A stretch of DNA of 64,000 bases, from NCBI RefSeq assembly GCF_900113665.1, contig NZ_FOQD01000004.1, positions 186,001 through 250,000 on the forward strand, in the 5' to 3' direction. Positions within the stretch are counted from its first letter, which is position 1, and every line of letters begins with the position of its first letter. Shown here one piece after another: positions 9,113 to 17,748 of the stretch. The notes under the pieces were generated by a model. It had not been told where the DNA came from, made no database searches, and saw nothing but the letters and a program-made list of their open reading frames with translations. A program made the translations under genes and the position numbers. This stretch comes from Planctomicrobium piriforme. Lineage in GTDB: Bacteria > Planctomycetota > Planctomycetia > Planctomycetales > Planctomycetaceae.

Positions 9113-9475
9113 TCACATTCCCATGGCGCGCAGTTGGCGGATTTCTGAGTCGATTTGCTTCTGAGCTTCGCAGGGGACGCAGGGTTTTTTGGCGACCTGT
9201 TTGTCGCTGAGCGACTTCACTTTCACGGGCCCAATGACGACAGCAGTCCGGCACTGGCAGGTCTCGCAGGTCTCCAGTGTCACCCGCGCTGGGATCTCAG
9301 GCAGACGGCAATAACGAATCGGGCGAGGTTTCAGCTTCCTCCCGCCAGCACCGCATTCCGGCCAGACGATCAGACCGCCGTCACTTTGTTCTTCGGGTAG
9401 ATGCACGGCGGTGCTTTCAATCTCGGCGCATTCCTGTGCTGCGAGTCCTGAATCAGTTCTTGGCGGTTCGTGCAT
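9113..9475 (-). CDS. Cys-rich small protein
   Basis: 120 residues from the ATG at 9475, chosen because AGGAG lies 7 bases upstream (a longer frame from 9493 exists). Paired cysteines CETCQC near residue 75 and CVPC near residue 103 suggest a zinc site. The C-terminus is helical (KQIDSEIRQLRAM). It overlaps the 3' end of the preceding 411-codon gene by 106 bp in another frame, unusually long for this genome. The function is unknown. Confidence 0.5.
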   Translation of the reverse strand: MHEPPRTDSGLAAQECAEIESTAVHLPEEQSDGGLIVWPECGAGGRKLKPRPIRYCRLPEIPARVTLETCETCQCRTAVVIGPVKVKSLSDKQVAKKPCVPCEAQKQIDSEIRQLRAMGM

Positions 9476-10605
9476 CCCTCGTCTCCTTGCCACGGCTCAA
9501 CATTGACGTACTTCCAGTGGACCATGCAGCGGCTGTGCGGCGTTCCGGGGTCAACAATCTCTTCGTGCTCGTCGGTGTAGGCCACGGTGACTGAACCGCT
9601 GCCGGTGAAGTTGGAAGAACTCGTCGGTGAGTAGGTCTCTGGGTCGCCGCCGCCATTGTTCAGTTCGAGGTATTCGTTGGTGATTTCGAGATCGTCGCCG
9701 GGGGCATTGACTAAGGTCAGCGGGTCGGTCAGTCCTTCAACATCGTAGTCAGTTGTAGAGAATCCGTCGAAATAGGATGCTGTCGCCGTCACACCGCTGG
9801 CAACGACAGTTCCGTTCGATTCCCATGTTCCGCTTGCTGTTGACCACGTCGCGGAAAAGTTCCATTCCCCAGGAAAAGCCGTGGACAACGTCAATAACAC
9901 ACCGGGGATATACGAGATGGTCATGCCGTACACTTCGAGAGACTGAACACCCTCAGAAATGCTCGGCGTGAAGATGAGATTATATGCCAACATATCTGAA
10001 AACTTTGTTCCCAGCGTAGAGCCATCAGGGTAGTCCAGAGCGGCCAACGCTGCGACCAGGGACTCCACATCAACACCGCTTGTCCCCGGCGCTGTCACCG
10101 TAATCCGCAACCCAGTCACCGCACCGCCGATGCTGTCCGGGTCGCACAAATCGTCGCCCTCTTCGTAGGAGCCGACAATCGCCGTGACGTTCGCCGTGCA
10201 GCCATTTTCGCTGCCGCTTCCTTCGCCGCTCAGAGATTGACACCCATCCTCGCAGATCGTCCCATCGGCAGATGCGACCAGTTGATTGATAGCCGCAGTC
10301 ACCGCTTCAGCCAGTGCCGTGTTCACGTCCGTCGCATATGCACCGAAGTACGCCTCGCCGGCAGAATTCAGAAGCACGCCAAGGCTGTTGTTTGTGCCGC
10401 TGCGAGTCCAGCAGGTTTTTGTCGTCGGAGCTACATACCCATCGACAGTCTCAATGATCGTCACGACGTCACCGGGTTCATTCCCCGTGCCGCTGACTGT
10501 CGTTGTCGCTCTCAGCAAACCCATCGGTTCGCCCTCCGTTAAAAGCATGGTGGCCGCCAAAGCCACGCACACGATCATCAGTACGATTGCGCCAACAGTT
10601 CGCAT
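9370..10605 (-). CDS. Secreted or virion-attached beta-rich protein
   Basis: 411 residues. GGGAG lies 6 bases before the ATG. Residues 1-22 (MRTVGAIVLMIVCVALAATM) look like a signal peptide or membrane anchor. The remainder is Thr/Ser/Gly-rich beta sequence with a Cys-containing segment (residues 115-155). The last 50 residues are Cys-containing and overlap the next gene. It lies in the tail block just after DNRLRE-like and other adhesin-like proteins, so a cell-surface or tail-tip role is possible. No domain is recognised with confidence. Confidence 0.6.
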   Translation of the reverse strand: MRTVGAIVLMIVCVALAATMLLTEGEPMGLLRATTTVSGTGNEPGDVVTIIETVDGYVAPTTKTCWTRSGTNNSLGVLLNSAGEAYFGAYATDVNTALAEAVTAAINQLVASADGTICEDGCQSLSGEGSGSENGCTANVTAIVGSYEEGDDLCDPDSIGGAVTGLRITVTAPGTSGVDVESLVAALAALDYPDGSTLGTKFSDMLAYNLIFTPSISEGVQSLEVYGMTISYIPGVLLTLSTAFPGEWNFSATWSTASGTWESNGTVVASGVTATASYFDGFSTTDYDVEGLTDPLTLVNAPGDDLEITNEYLELNNGGGDPETYSPTSSSNFTGSGSVTVAYTDEHEEIVDPGTPHSRCMVHWKYVNVEPWQGDEGCTNRQELIQDSQHRNAPRLKAPPCIYPKNKVTAV

Positions 10606-10666
10606 GTCAAACTCCCGCGTTGAAGGTAAAGGCCCAAACCTGCAACGGAAAATCTTACATGTCGGA

Positions 10667-11389
10667 TCACACAGTTGTCGCCTGTTCTCTCAAATACAGC
10701 ACCGGCCCGTTCATCTCCGCCACGTTCCGGCTGCTGAAAAACTTCACTTCCGCATCCGACTCGCTGGTGCTTTCGATCTTGATGACGAACACCACCGTCC
10801 CGACCGGGTCACCTTCCGGAACGGAATCAATGGCATCTTTCACCGCAGGCGTCAGGTAGATCGTCAGTCGGTCATCCGCCTTGACTGAGCGGATTGCTGT
10901 CGGACTGGCGATTTCGGTTTCATCCACGTCATCCGGACCAGTTGGAAACGTCGACTGACGGTAAACCGTGAACTCGTCATCTCCGATTGAACCGGACTCC
11001 AGTTCGAGAACCAGGCGAGCTTCGGCCAGTTTGAACCCACCCACCAGTGACGACAGGTCGAACCCCACTGCGATGTACTGCGCCACGCCGGCCGTGCGGA
11101 AATACGACAGTGAACCGAGCGTGACTTCAAACTCTTCGTCTTCCTCGCTGGCGTAGCCGTCGTCCTCCGCCAGCTTCCTAAACCCGCCCTTGACGCAGAT
11201 CACAGGACCAAGGCAGAGATTGCTGGGAAGCGTGTAGTTGTTCTGGCGGAAGAACGAGTTCTGGGCCGCCTCGCCGTTGAAGTGATTGCACAGGTAGGTC
11301 GCATCGACGCAACCACCTTCTCCATCACTGAAGTTCAGCTCAGCTGTGCCTGCGACAAGATCAACAGTCGGGGTAATTGTGACCGGCAT
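10667..11389 (-). CDS. Tail-associated beta-sandwich protein, DNRLRE-like
   Basis: 240 residues. The pattern AEARLVLELESGSIGDDEFTV, followed by a ligand-like loop and LTIYLTPAVKDAIDSVPEG, resembles the DNRLRE/carbohydrate-binding beta-sandwich fold found in surface proteins. The end, KFFSSRNVAEMNGPVLYL, matches the usual closing strands (SRE..., P-L). Its start is coupled to the upstream gene by an ATGA overlap at 11389. A receptor-binding accessory role in the tail is inferred. Confidence 0.6.
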   Translation of the reverse strand: MPVTITPTVDLVAGTAELNFSDGEGGCVDATYLCNHFNGEAAQNSFFRQNNYTLPSNLCLGPVICVKGGFRKLAEDDGYASEEDEEFEVTLGSLSYFRTAGVAQYIAVGFDLSSLVGGFKLAEARLVLELESGSIGDDEFTVYRQSTFPTGPDDVDETEIASPTAIRSVKADDRLTIYLTPAVKDAIDSVPEGDPVGTVVFVIKIESTSESDAEVKFFSSRNVAEMNGPVLYLREQATTV

Positions 11390-12081
11390 CAGTCCACCCC
11401 AATCGCATAGATGAATTGGGGAAGCGAGTCTTCACAGAGAGGAATACTGGCATCGAATGATGCGGAGTCCAGTTCCAACACCACGCCTTCAGAAAAGTCG
11501 ATCACGTCGGTTTCGATCAGGCGGTACTTCACTTCAGCGACAACGACGGTCGCCCCAAGAACTGTCTCGTAGGCAGCGTAAAGCACAAGACATTTGGCTT
11601 CACTGATAATCCCGAATTCACCCGGAAGCCCGTCGAGTGAACACAAGTTCCAGTAGGCCAGCACATCTTCCGACTCGGCATCTCCATAGCCAATCGTGCC
11701 GACATTCTTAATCTCTCCGCACGCATCATTGATGATGAATTCATCGAACGAAAAGCAGGTGTCTTCAAAGCTGTCGAACCGCAAATTGACGGGCATCGGA
11801 TTCACGAGGCCAGCAATGACTCCAGTACATTCGCAGGGGGAAACATTCTTCTTTCCGCACAACGGAATGCAGATCGGCAGCAAATCACGGTTCACGTCGT
11901 CACCGCGCTGCCGTTGTCGCATCCAACCGCCGTAGTCCGGCTTGTACGTCCCAATGTTCTCATACAGCACATCGCACGGCGGACAGCTTCCGTCGCCAGT
12001 GCTGACGATGTGGAGCGTGACGGTCTTTGGAAGAAACGTCATATCGCCAAGATCGAGCGTGATTGCCAGAGAGCCAGCCAC
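11389..12081 (-). CDS. Tail-associated protein of unknown fold
   Basis: 230 residues from a GTG at 12081 that shares its first base with the stop of the upstream gene; AGAGG lies 8 bases before it. The upstream in-frame ATG at 12144 would overlap the neighbour by 64 bp and is disfavoured. Beta-rich with several Cys pairs (SCPPCD near residue 36, CIPLCGKKNVSPCEC near 75). Similar in style to the 240- and 205-residue neighbours, suggesting related adhesin or tail-tip modules. Confidence 0.6.
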   Translation of the reverse strand: MAGSLAITLDLGDMTFLPKTVTLHIVSTGDGSCPPCDVLYENIGTYKPDYGGWMRQRQRGDDVNRDLLPICIPLCGKKNVSPCECTGVIAGLVNPMPVNLRFDSFEDTCFSFDEFIINDACGEIKNVGTIGYGDAESEDVLAYWNLCSLDGLPGEFGIISEAKCLVLYAAYETVLGATVVVAEVKYRLIETDVIDFSEGVVLELDSASFDASIPLCEDSLPQFIYAIGVD

Positions 12082-12698
12082 TATGGTTCCTCTGGGCAGG
12101 TGAACGGAACGTCGTCGGGCGCGTAAATTCCGCCGCCGGTCCACGGCAGGTCGATGGGGTCGAGGCCGAAGAGTGACGTGATTTCAGAGCCGAGAACAAT
12201 GGTTTCCGACAGTTTGACGACTCCATCGCCGGGGTCGTACTCGACAAGGCCAGAAGTGAGTTGCCCTGCGCAGGGGGAGCAAGCACTCGAACCGCCGCCA
12301 TCACCGCCAGACGATCCCCCACCCTTGGCAATCACGAGCGCCAGCCCGGCATCCTCATCCACCATCACGCAGTCGAACCCAGTCCCGTCGCTCGCCGCAT
12401 CCCATTCACCAGCAGCCGGGCCCACTTCCTGAACAGGTTCAAGGGCTTCTACGTCCGCCGGCTTCACCCAAACTGGAAACGTCGGGTTCCAGGCCCGCTT
12501 CACCTTGTCGGCAGCGATCGGCACCAAGTCGGTCACGAGAATCCGGGCATCCGTGTCATCGTTCGGCTTGTCGACCAGCAGGACGTGTACGCCGTTCGCC
12601 AGCTTTTCTCCGCCAGTCACCCGCACAAACGATCGGGCGGGAATTGTTTCCCCAGAAACATTCTTCACCAGCAATGGTTGGGCATTCGTCTCGCTCAT
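12081..12698 (-). CDS. Virion protein with Gly/Ser linker
   Basis: 205 residues. GAGG upstream, and an ATGA overlap with the 549-residue gene. The N-terminal half (VKNVSGETIPARSFVRVTGG, VHVLLVDKP) has beta character and is followed by a GGGSSGGDGGGSS linker and a short C-terminal module. The opening resembles that of the head protein at 32137, which has NVSGIALLPKRTVKW; both may use a similar small beta domain. Position indicates a tail component. Confidence 0.6.
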   Translation of the reverse strand: MSETNAQPLLVKNVSGETIPARSFVRVTGGEKLANGVHVLLVDKPNDDTDARILVTDLVPIAADKVKRAWNPTFPVWVKPADVEALEPVQEVGPAAGEWDAASDGTGFDCVMVDEDAGLALVIAKGGGSSGGDGGGSSACSPCAGQLTSGLVEYDPGDGVVKLSETIVLGSEITSLFGLDPIDLPWTGGGIYAPDDVPFTCPEEP

Positions 12699-14344
12699 TT
12701 ATCACCTCTCCGTCTCTTCATCAGGCGGTATCTCCGGTCTGCCACATCCCCGCGGAAGTCCTCATCCATGATCTGGATGATCCTGGCTCGCTCCCGGGCC
12801 TTCGGCATCCCCAGCGACGTCTCGCAGTTCTGGGAGATGCGGGTGTGGGCGCCAGCGTTGTCACCCTGCGTGCTGACCGTCCACGAGACCTGCCGATTCA
12901 CGCCATCGGTATCGATGGGGATGATCCCCCGGTAGACGGCATCCAGAGACTGCTGCGTCTGGTACTTCGCCTTGGCGGCTTCGATCACCACCTGACAGGC
13001 AGCGTCGATCTGATCCTGGTTGTCCTCAATCGAGTCGATCGCCGTCGGGTCGCCAGTCTCATACACCGCGCGAATCGTTCGCACCAATTCCGGCCGTGGA
13101 AGCGGGAAGATGCCGTAGCCCCCCATCGCGTAGTCGTAGACGTACCGGACGTATTGATTGTCGTCGGCGTTCCGCACATTGCAGGACGTGACCAGATACA
13201 GTTCGGGGTCTTCGTAGCCGGCCTCCGTTTGCCGATACAGCGACTTCGCTGTCAGCACCCGACCGGTCTCGGGAAACAGACTGAACTGGCCGGAGTACGG
13301 AATCACCGCATCGGTGTTCGCCAAGGCCTGCACGTCGCGCCAGTGGGGGAAGAACTTCCCTTCCAGATACGCCGACTTGGCATCCCGCTTCCCGCTGAGT
13401 CCGTTCGTGTACGACTCCAGCAGCGTCCTGTTCAGCGGGAAGCACTGTGAGATTTCCGGCAGCGTCAGTTCCGTTCCCGGCAGATCATTCGTCCCGTCCG
13501 CAAATGAGCCGACTTCGAACAGGTGATAAACGCTGGAGTTCGCCAGTTCCCGCACGTCCTCATCTTCTTCCGGTAGCAACTGATCGGGGATCTCGTCATC
13601 CCAGCCGCCAGCCGGGGCATAGTCCGCATCGGCCTTCTCGACGACCTGTCCATCAGGATCAATCGCCATCGCGTTCATCTTGAACTTGAGCTGCCACAGC
13701 GTCTCCGCCGTACAAACCCGCAGCACCGCCGGCACGTCCCCCAGATCAAACCCAAAGCTCACCGACTGCACGTCCGTACTTGGGATCGTCGCACCTTCTC
13801 CCAGCCGCACGATCCGCGTGCTGTTCGTCATCAGCGATAGGTCAGGTTCACAGCCGCGGTCCGCACACAGCCGGTACAACTCACCCGCCGCCCAGGCACA
13901 ACTCCAGTCGACAAACGGTCGGTCGTCGGTATCGTTCGGCAGTGCAGAAATGTCGTAACCAAACTCCCCCATCTGATCCAACAGGTGCGCAGCCAGTTCC
14001 TGCGGCGTCTTCTCGGTCGCGGCGATGATCTCCCCGTTCGCGTCCCGGACGTTGTACTGACCATGCACGATCGTGTTGACCCACCAGAACCGCCGGTCAT
14101 AAATCGTGGCGACGCACAGATGCCCGTTGGTCGTGAACCGGATCGAGCCCTTGTCGAGTCTCGCCTGTTGCCATGAGACGTAATCGGAACCGTGAGCAAT
14201 CACCAGCGTTCCGTCAGACGACGGCGATGTAGCCTGCGGCAGAAAGTAGACCTGCGCGACACCCGGCAACACCCCGTTCGACTTCGTGGCGACGATTCGC
14301 ACGATCTGAGCAATACCGGGAAATGTGCCAGCAACAACTGCCAT
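12695..14344 (-). CDS. Tail or baseplate-like structural protein (549 aa)
   Basis: 549 residues of mixed alpha/beta sequence. The N-terminal 120 residues are beta-rich (VIAHGSDYVSWQQARLDKGS), then an acidic segment (EEDEDVRELANSS) and a C-terminal region with many aromatic residues (NQYVRYVYDYAMGGYGIFPL). It lies four genes after the tail tube gene, where tail-tip or baseplate hub proteins usually sit. The family is not recognised; a tail-tip role is positional inference. Confidence 0.55.
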   Translation of the reverse strand: MAVVAGTFPGIAQIVRIVATKSNGVLPGVAQVYFLPQATSPSSDGTLVIAHGSDYVSWQQARLDKGSIRFTTNGHLCVATIYDRRFWWVNTIVHGQYNVRDANGEIIAATEKTPQELAAHLLDQMGEFGYDISALPNDTDDRPFVDWSCAWAAGELYRLCADRGCEPDLSLMTNSTRIVRLGEGATIPSTDVQSVSFGFDLGDVPAVLRVCTAETLWQLKFKMNAMAIDPDGQVVEKADADYAPAGGWDDEIPDQLLPEEDEDVRELANSSVYHLFEVGSFADGTNDLPGTELTLPEISQCFPLNRTLLESYTNGLSGKRDAKSAYLEGKFFPHWRDVQALANTDAVIPYSGQFSLFPETGRVLTAKSLYRQTEAGYEDPELYLVTSCNVRNADDNQYVRYVYDYAMGGYGIFPLPRPELVRTIRAVYETGDPTAIDSIEDNQDQIDAACQVVIEAAKAKYQTQQSLDAVYRGIIPIDTDGVNRQVSWTVSTQGDNAGAHTRISQNCETSLGMPKARERARIIQIMDEDFRGDVADRRYRLMKRRRGDK

Positions 14345-14347
14345 GAA

Positions 14348-15088
14348 CTACAGGCTCGGAATGGTCGGAGTACCCAGCACAAAGCCGCTGGAGGTTTCGA
14401 AGTGGTAACGCCAGGAACGCGGGAAGTGGGTGTTCGTGTAACGGCCGCGGTACAGCGGGTGATGGTTCCGGCGGTAGGACAGTTCGGACTTGTAGGCTCC
14501 GACGGAATAGAGGGCGGTCGGGAAGTTCACATAACTGCTGTAGCCAATCGAGAACCCCCGCTGCACATAAACCTGCTTCTGCGAGCCCGCCGTCGTCTGC
14601 ACCTGCGGCAGTCCCGACAACGCCTGCTGAACCGTGAAGTCCAGTCCGCCGGGATTCAGTTCTTCCACGATCTCATCGAACTCGACGATGTTGGTTTCAG
14701 CAGCCGCCACTTCCCAGCCGAACGTCACATAGACCGTGCGCTTGTTCAGATACTCGGTCCGCATCCCGCTCTCGGCGTCCATCGGGTATTCCCAAATGAG
14801 AGCCGAGATGCCGTTGATCGTCGTGTTCGTGCTGACCGCGTGAATCGTGTTGGAGTTCGAGTCGTCCTTGAACAGCAGATCCTTGTCGTTGGTCCCCAGT
14901 GCAGTTTCCAGCGTCCCCAGCGCTGTCGTCAGGGCTGATGCACCAGCAGCCTGAATCAACGCCCGCACCCGCATCTGGTAACTGTAGTGCGTCCGGCGCC
15001 GTACCTTAGGCGACAGGTTGGCGCGACGGCTCCATGCGAACTGGATGCCGGCGGAGGGAAAGTCGTAATCACCCCATGAGAGTTTCAT
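14348..15088 (-). CDS. Tail structural protein (246 aa)
   Basis: 246 residues starting MKLSWGDYDFPSAGIQFAWS, with many aromatic residues and a basic tyrosine-rich C-terminus (ELSYRRNHHPLYRGRYTNTH). The start lies on the base just before the stop of the acidic gene at 15089. Its opening resembles small tail proteins that sit after tape-measure genes (distal-tail-like), but this is only positional. Ends three bases before the 549-residue gene. Confidence 0.55.
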   Translation of the reverse strand: MKLSWGDYDFPSAGIQFAWSRRANLSPKVRRRTHYSYQMRVRALIQAAGASALTTALGTLETALGTNDKDLLFKDDSNSNTIHAVSTNTTINGISALIWEYPMDAESGMRTEYLNKRTVYVTFGWEVAAAETNIVEFDEIVEELNPGGLDFTVQQALSGLPQVQTTAGSQKQVYVQRGFSIGYSSYVNFPTALYSVGAYKSELSYRRNHHPLYRGRYTNTHFPRSWRYHFETSSGFVLGTPTIPSL

Positions 15089-15679
15089 TTAGAACGAATA
15101 CCTTCCATCGAGCGTCAGACCCTGATCTTGAATCTCATCCCGCAGTCCGCCTTCCGATTCCCGCATCCGCATCTGCCCGACGAACTCCGCCTCAGATGCA
15201 GCGACGTCGCTCTGGAACTGCCGCATCGCTGCTTCGGTGACCTGACTCAGGGAGTCCGGCTCGGTCATCTCAACGGCGTCGGAGTCGCTTCCAGAGAACA
15301 GTCCGCCGATGTCGGTGTTCCAGCCGGGTCCGGCCCACTGATCGTCGGCGTCTCCGCTGGGCATCTCTTGGGCGGCAGCCGGTTCAACTGGCACTGCGTC
15401 AGCTTCGGGGGCTGACACCGTCTCCGGCGCTGGGATCGCAGCTTCTGGCGATTGCTCCCATTCCGCCTCCGCAGCGATCTCCGGTTCTCCGCCGCCGGTC
15501 CCTTCCGCATCGTCGGCATCCACAGCATCGGCAGGCTCCTCAACAGGGGCGTCCTCGGTCTCAGCGGCAGGTGCAGAAGTCTCGGGCGCCGGGAACGACA
15601 GCGTCTCGTCCACGGTCTCGGACGAGACCTCGCCCAGCATCTGTTCGATCAGGTTGTTGATGTCGTCGTTTTCCGGCAT
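15089..15679 (-). CDS. Acidic Ala/Glu-rich protein, possible tail-chaperone partner
   Basis: 196 residues from the ATG at 15679 (MPENDDINNLIEQMLGEVSS); a longer open frame to 15847 lies inside the neighbour and is rejected. Residues 20-120 are a low-complexity run of Ala, Glu, Pro and Asp. The end has a helix and MRMRESEGGLRDEIQDQGL. It lies in the -1 frame relative to the 215-residue gene and overlaps it by 31 bp, the arrangement of the lambda G/GT chaperone pair. An own ATG is available, so frameshifting is only a possibility. Confidence 0.55.
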   Translation of the reverse strand: MPENDDINNLIEQMLGEVSSETVDETLSFPAPETSAPAAETEDAPVEEPADAVDADDAEGTGGGEPEIAAEAEWEQSPEAAIPAPETVSAPEADAVPVEPAAAQEMPSGDADDQWAGPGWNTDIGGLFSGSDSDAVEMTEPDSLSQVTEAAMRQFQSDVAASEAEFVGQMRMRESEGGLRDEIQDQGLTLDGRYSF

Positions 15680-16296
15680 CGGTCTGCCTTTGCTCGTGCG
15701 ATTGACCACTGGATCAACCGGGCGTGATGCCTGACCAACGGATCGTCTGGAAACTTTCCAACGGCGGCACATTCCAGGTAATGCCGCACCGCCTGCTGAT
15801 TTCGCTCCGACAACCGTCGCTGCCGGGAGTAATGCCCTACCGGGCACGTCTGCGTCGGATTCTCACAGAGAGTCTTTCCCTCTCGCGGAAGCCGTTTCCC
15901 GTCATACGTCGCGATCTGTCCGGTGGTCGGGTCCAGCCACAGCGTCCGGCAGGTCTCACAACTGAACAGGGAGAACTGGGGATACAGGACCAGTAACCGC
16001 ACACCGGCACGCAGGTTCCATTCATCGCTCTGCTCCCGCTCGGACATCGTCGCGCCAGTCACCAGGGCAAACGCCTGCATCTGGATCTCGCGCTGCATGG
16101 AGTCGATGGGACAGGTGTGAAGAATGCACTGGTGCAGGGTCTGGCGAACGATGACGTCCCGCTTCTCCCGGCTCAGCGGTTTCAGTCGGCGGGCCAGTGC
16201 GACGCGGGAGGGTTTCGGCAACGGACGATATTCGAACGAGAACTCACCGATCTCGCCGCGTTCGTCATAGCCGTCACCGATCCACTGCGCTGCCAT
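15649..16296 (-). CDS. Probable tail-assembly-chaperone-like protein
   Basis: 215 residues following the tail tube gene directly (their ends share one base). A helical N-terminal half (KPSRVALARRLKPLSREKRD) is followed by a Cys-containing part (FSCETCRTLW...CPVGHY). Tail-tube genes are usually followed by assembly chaperones, and the overlap with a -1-frame acidic ORF supports that reading. No sequence motif proves it. A CETC...CP cysteine set could instead be a zinc site. Confidence 0.5.
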   Translation of the reverse strand: MAAQWIGDGYDERGEIGEFSFEYRPLPKPSRVALARRLKPLSREKRDVIVRQTLHQCILHTCPIDSMQREIQMQAFALVTGATMSEREQSDEWNLRAGVRLLVLYPQFSLFSCETCRTLWLDPTTGQIATYDGKRLPREGKTLCENPTQTCPVGHYSRQRRLSERNQQAVRHYLECAAVGKFPDDPLVRHHARLIQWSIARAKADRCRKTTTSTT

Positions 16297-17219
16297 TACG
16301 CCTCCAGAGTGTTCGTGATCGTCAGCGAGGGAGACGGCGTGTCACCGCCGGTCCCGTAGACCTGATAGAAGAACTTGTTCCGCAGTTCGGCCCGGCCGGG
16401 AATACTCGGGGGGCTCGCGTCCGACTTCAGGTTGTGCATGGCAAACAGAGTCGAGACAGCCCCGCTGGTGAATGTCAGAGATCCGCCGTAACCCGCCTGA
16501 GAAGCCGCCGCCGTGTCGACGCCCGTGAACGCCGTCAGCAGCCCCAGTTCGCTCGACGTCGCCGGCAGGTCGGGACCGAAGTAATACTTCTGGTCGGTCG
16601 GCTTGATCGATGTCGGGACCACGCTGTTGTTGTGCTGAATGAACACCTTGTGATCGCCGATCAGTACGAACGACTGCGGATAGTGCGTTCCTGAGTTCAG
16701 CGACAGCGCGGACTGCGTGAAGGCGTACGGAGCCGTGTTCCCTTCGATCAATTCCGGATCGAACGTGTCTCCACTGTTGATGAGCGGCTTCGAGGCGAAC
16801 GCGATCTGCAGTTCCAGTTGCCAGGGACGAACGCCCTTCGCAGCAGACAGAATCCATTTGTCGACCACGCCATCGCCGTAGATGTCCACGGCAGCCACGC
16901 GGTTGATCACCACGTCCAGATCCGGCAGCGAGAACGGCAGGACGATCGGCGTCCACTCCTCAGCCTCATCCACCTGCTCAAACAGCATCAGCGGCAGCAG
17001 TTCGTTCAGTTCCTGCGGCGACGGCATCATGCGAATCGTCAGCCGGGGAACGATGATCCCCGTGACGACTTCCTCTTCGAAGTGATCGAGGCGACCGCAC
17101 AGCGACTCTTCCGAAGCGTCCGTTCGGCGATACGTCGTCCGGTCCTGAATGCTCAGGAAGCAGAACTTCTTGCCGTTGATCGCGAGTCCTGTTTCGACTC
17201 CCTGCGTTTGACCGGGCAT
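16296..17219 (-). CDS. Probable major tail tube protein
   Basis: 307 residues. The N-terminus, GVETGLAINGKKFCFLSIQD with RTTYRRTDASEESLCGRLDH, is followed by two beta-rich halves separated near residue 150, the look of siphovirus tail tube proteins with duplicated tube domains. It lies between the terminator/completion-like 175-residue gene and chaperone-like genes, the expected place. No cleavage signal is seen. The call rests on pattern and position. Confidence 0.6.
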   Translation of the reverse strand: MPGQTQGVETGLAINGKKFCFLSIQDRTTYRRTDASEESLCGRLDHFEEEVVTGIIVPRLTIRMMPSPQELNELLPLMLFEQVDEAEEWTPIVLPFSLPDLDVVINRVAAVDIYGDGVVDKWILSAAKGVRPWQLELQIAFASKPLINSGDTFDPELIEGNTAPYAFTQSALSLNSGTHYPQSFVLIGDHKVFIQHNNSVVPTSIKPTDQKYYFGPDLPATSSELGLLTAFTGVDTAAASQAGYGGSLTFTSGAVSTLFAMHNLKSDASPPSIPGRAELRNKFFYQVYGTGGDTPSPSLTITNTLEA

Positions 17220-17220
17220 C

Positions 17221-17748
17221 TCACACTCTCCCCTGGGGGTCGCGGTCTTCGAGACTCTGCACTTCGAACGCCGTCGTCTGCACGCACAGCCGGTGAATCG
17301 AGAACAGCCGGTCGTCGAACGGGTCTTGCATGGGAACGATCGCCAGGCTCACAAACCCGGCCGGCTCCCACTGCTCTTTCCGCAGGTTGTTCTGGTTGAA
17401 AAACTTCCGCAGTTTCTCGGCCCACTTCAGCCAGGAGGCCATCTGGTCCCCCGGGATCCGCGAGTCCTCGGTATCAATCACCTGAATTGAGACGGGGTAA
17501 TAAACCATGTCATGGCAGTTATCCCCTTCGTCTGGCGGGATCCGCACAGACCGACCGGGAACGATCAGCACGCCGGGGGTCACTTCGTCTCGCAGGTGTT
17601 CTTCGTCGTCGCCTGCTTTGGGCTGCGGATAGCGGATGACAACGGACTCCGCCTTGATCTCTGGATACGAACCTTCCCCGGTCAGATCGACGTATTGCCG
17701 GATCTGTGATTCGATCTGCTCAAGGATGTTTCCGAAGACAGAAGCCAT
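17221..17748 (-). CDS. Tail-terminator or head-completion-like protein
   Basis: 175 residues from the ATG at 17748, which overlaps the stop of the upstream gene (TAATG); a longer frame to 17850 is rejected. N-terminal helix SVFGNILEQIESQIRQYVDL, then beta strands with GVLIVPGRSVRIPPDEGDNC and VYYPVSIQVIDTEDS, and a C-terminal strand. This helix-plus-sheet layout fits gpU/minor-tail completion proteins, and it sits between the adaptor and tube genes. The assignment is tentative. Confidence 0.5.
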   Translation of the reverse strand: MASVFGNILEQIESQIRQYVDLTGEGSYPEIKAESVVIRYPQPKAGDDEEHLRDEVTPGVLIVPGRSVRIPPDEGDNCHDMVYYPVSIQVIDTEDSRIPGDQMASWLKWAEKLRKFFNQNNLRKEQWEPAGFVSLAIVPMQDPFDDRLFSIHRLCVQTTAFEVQSLEDRDPQGRV

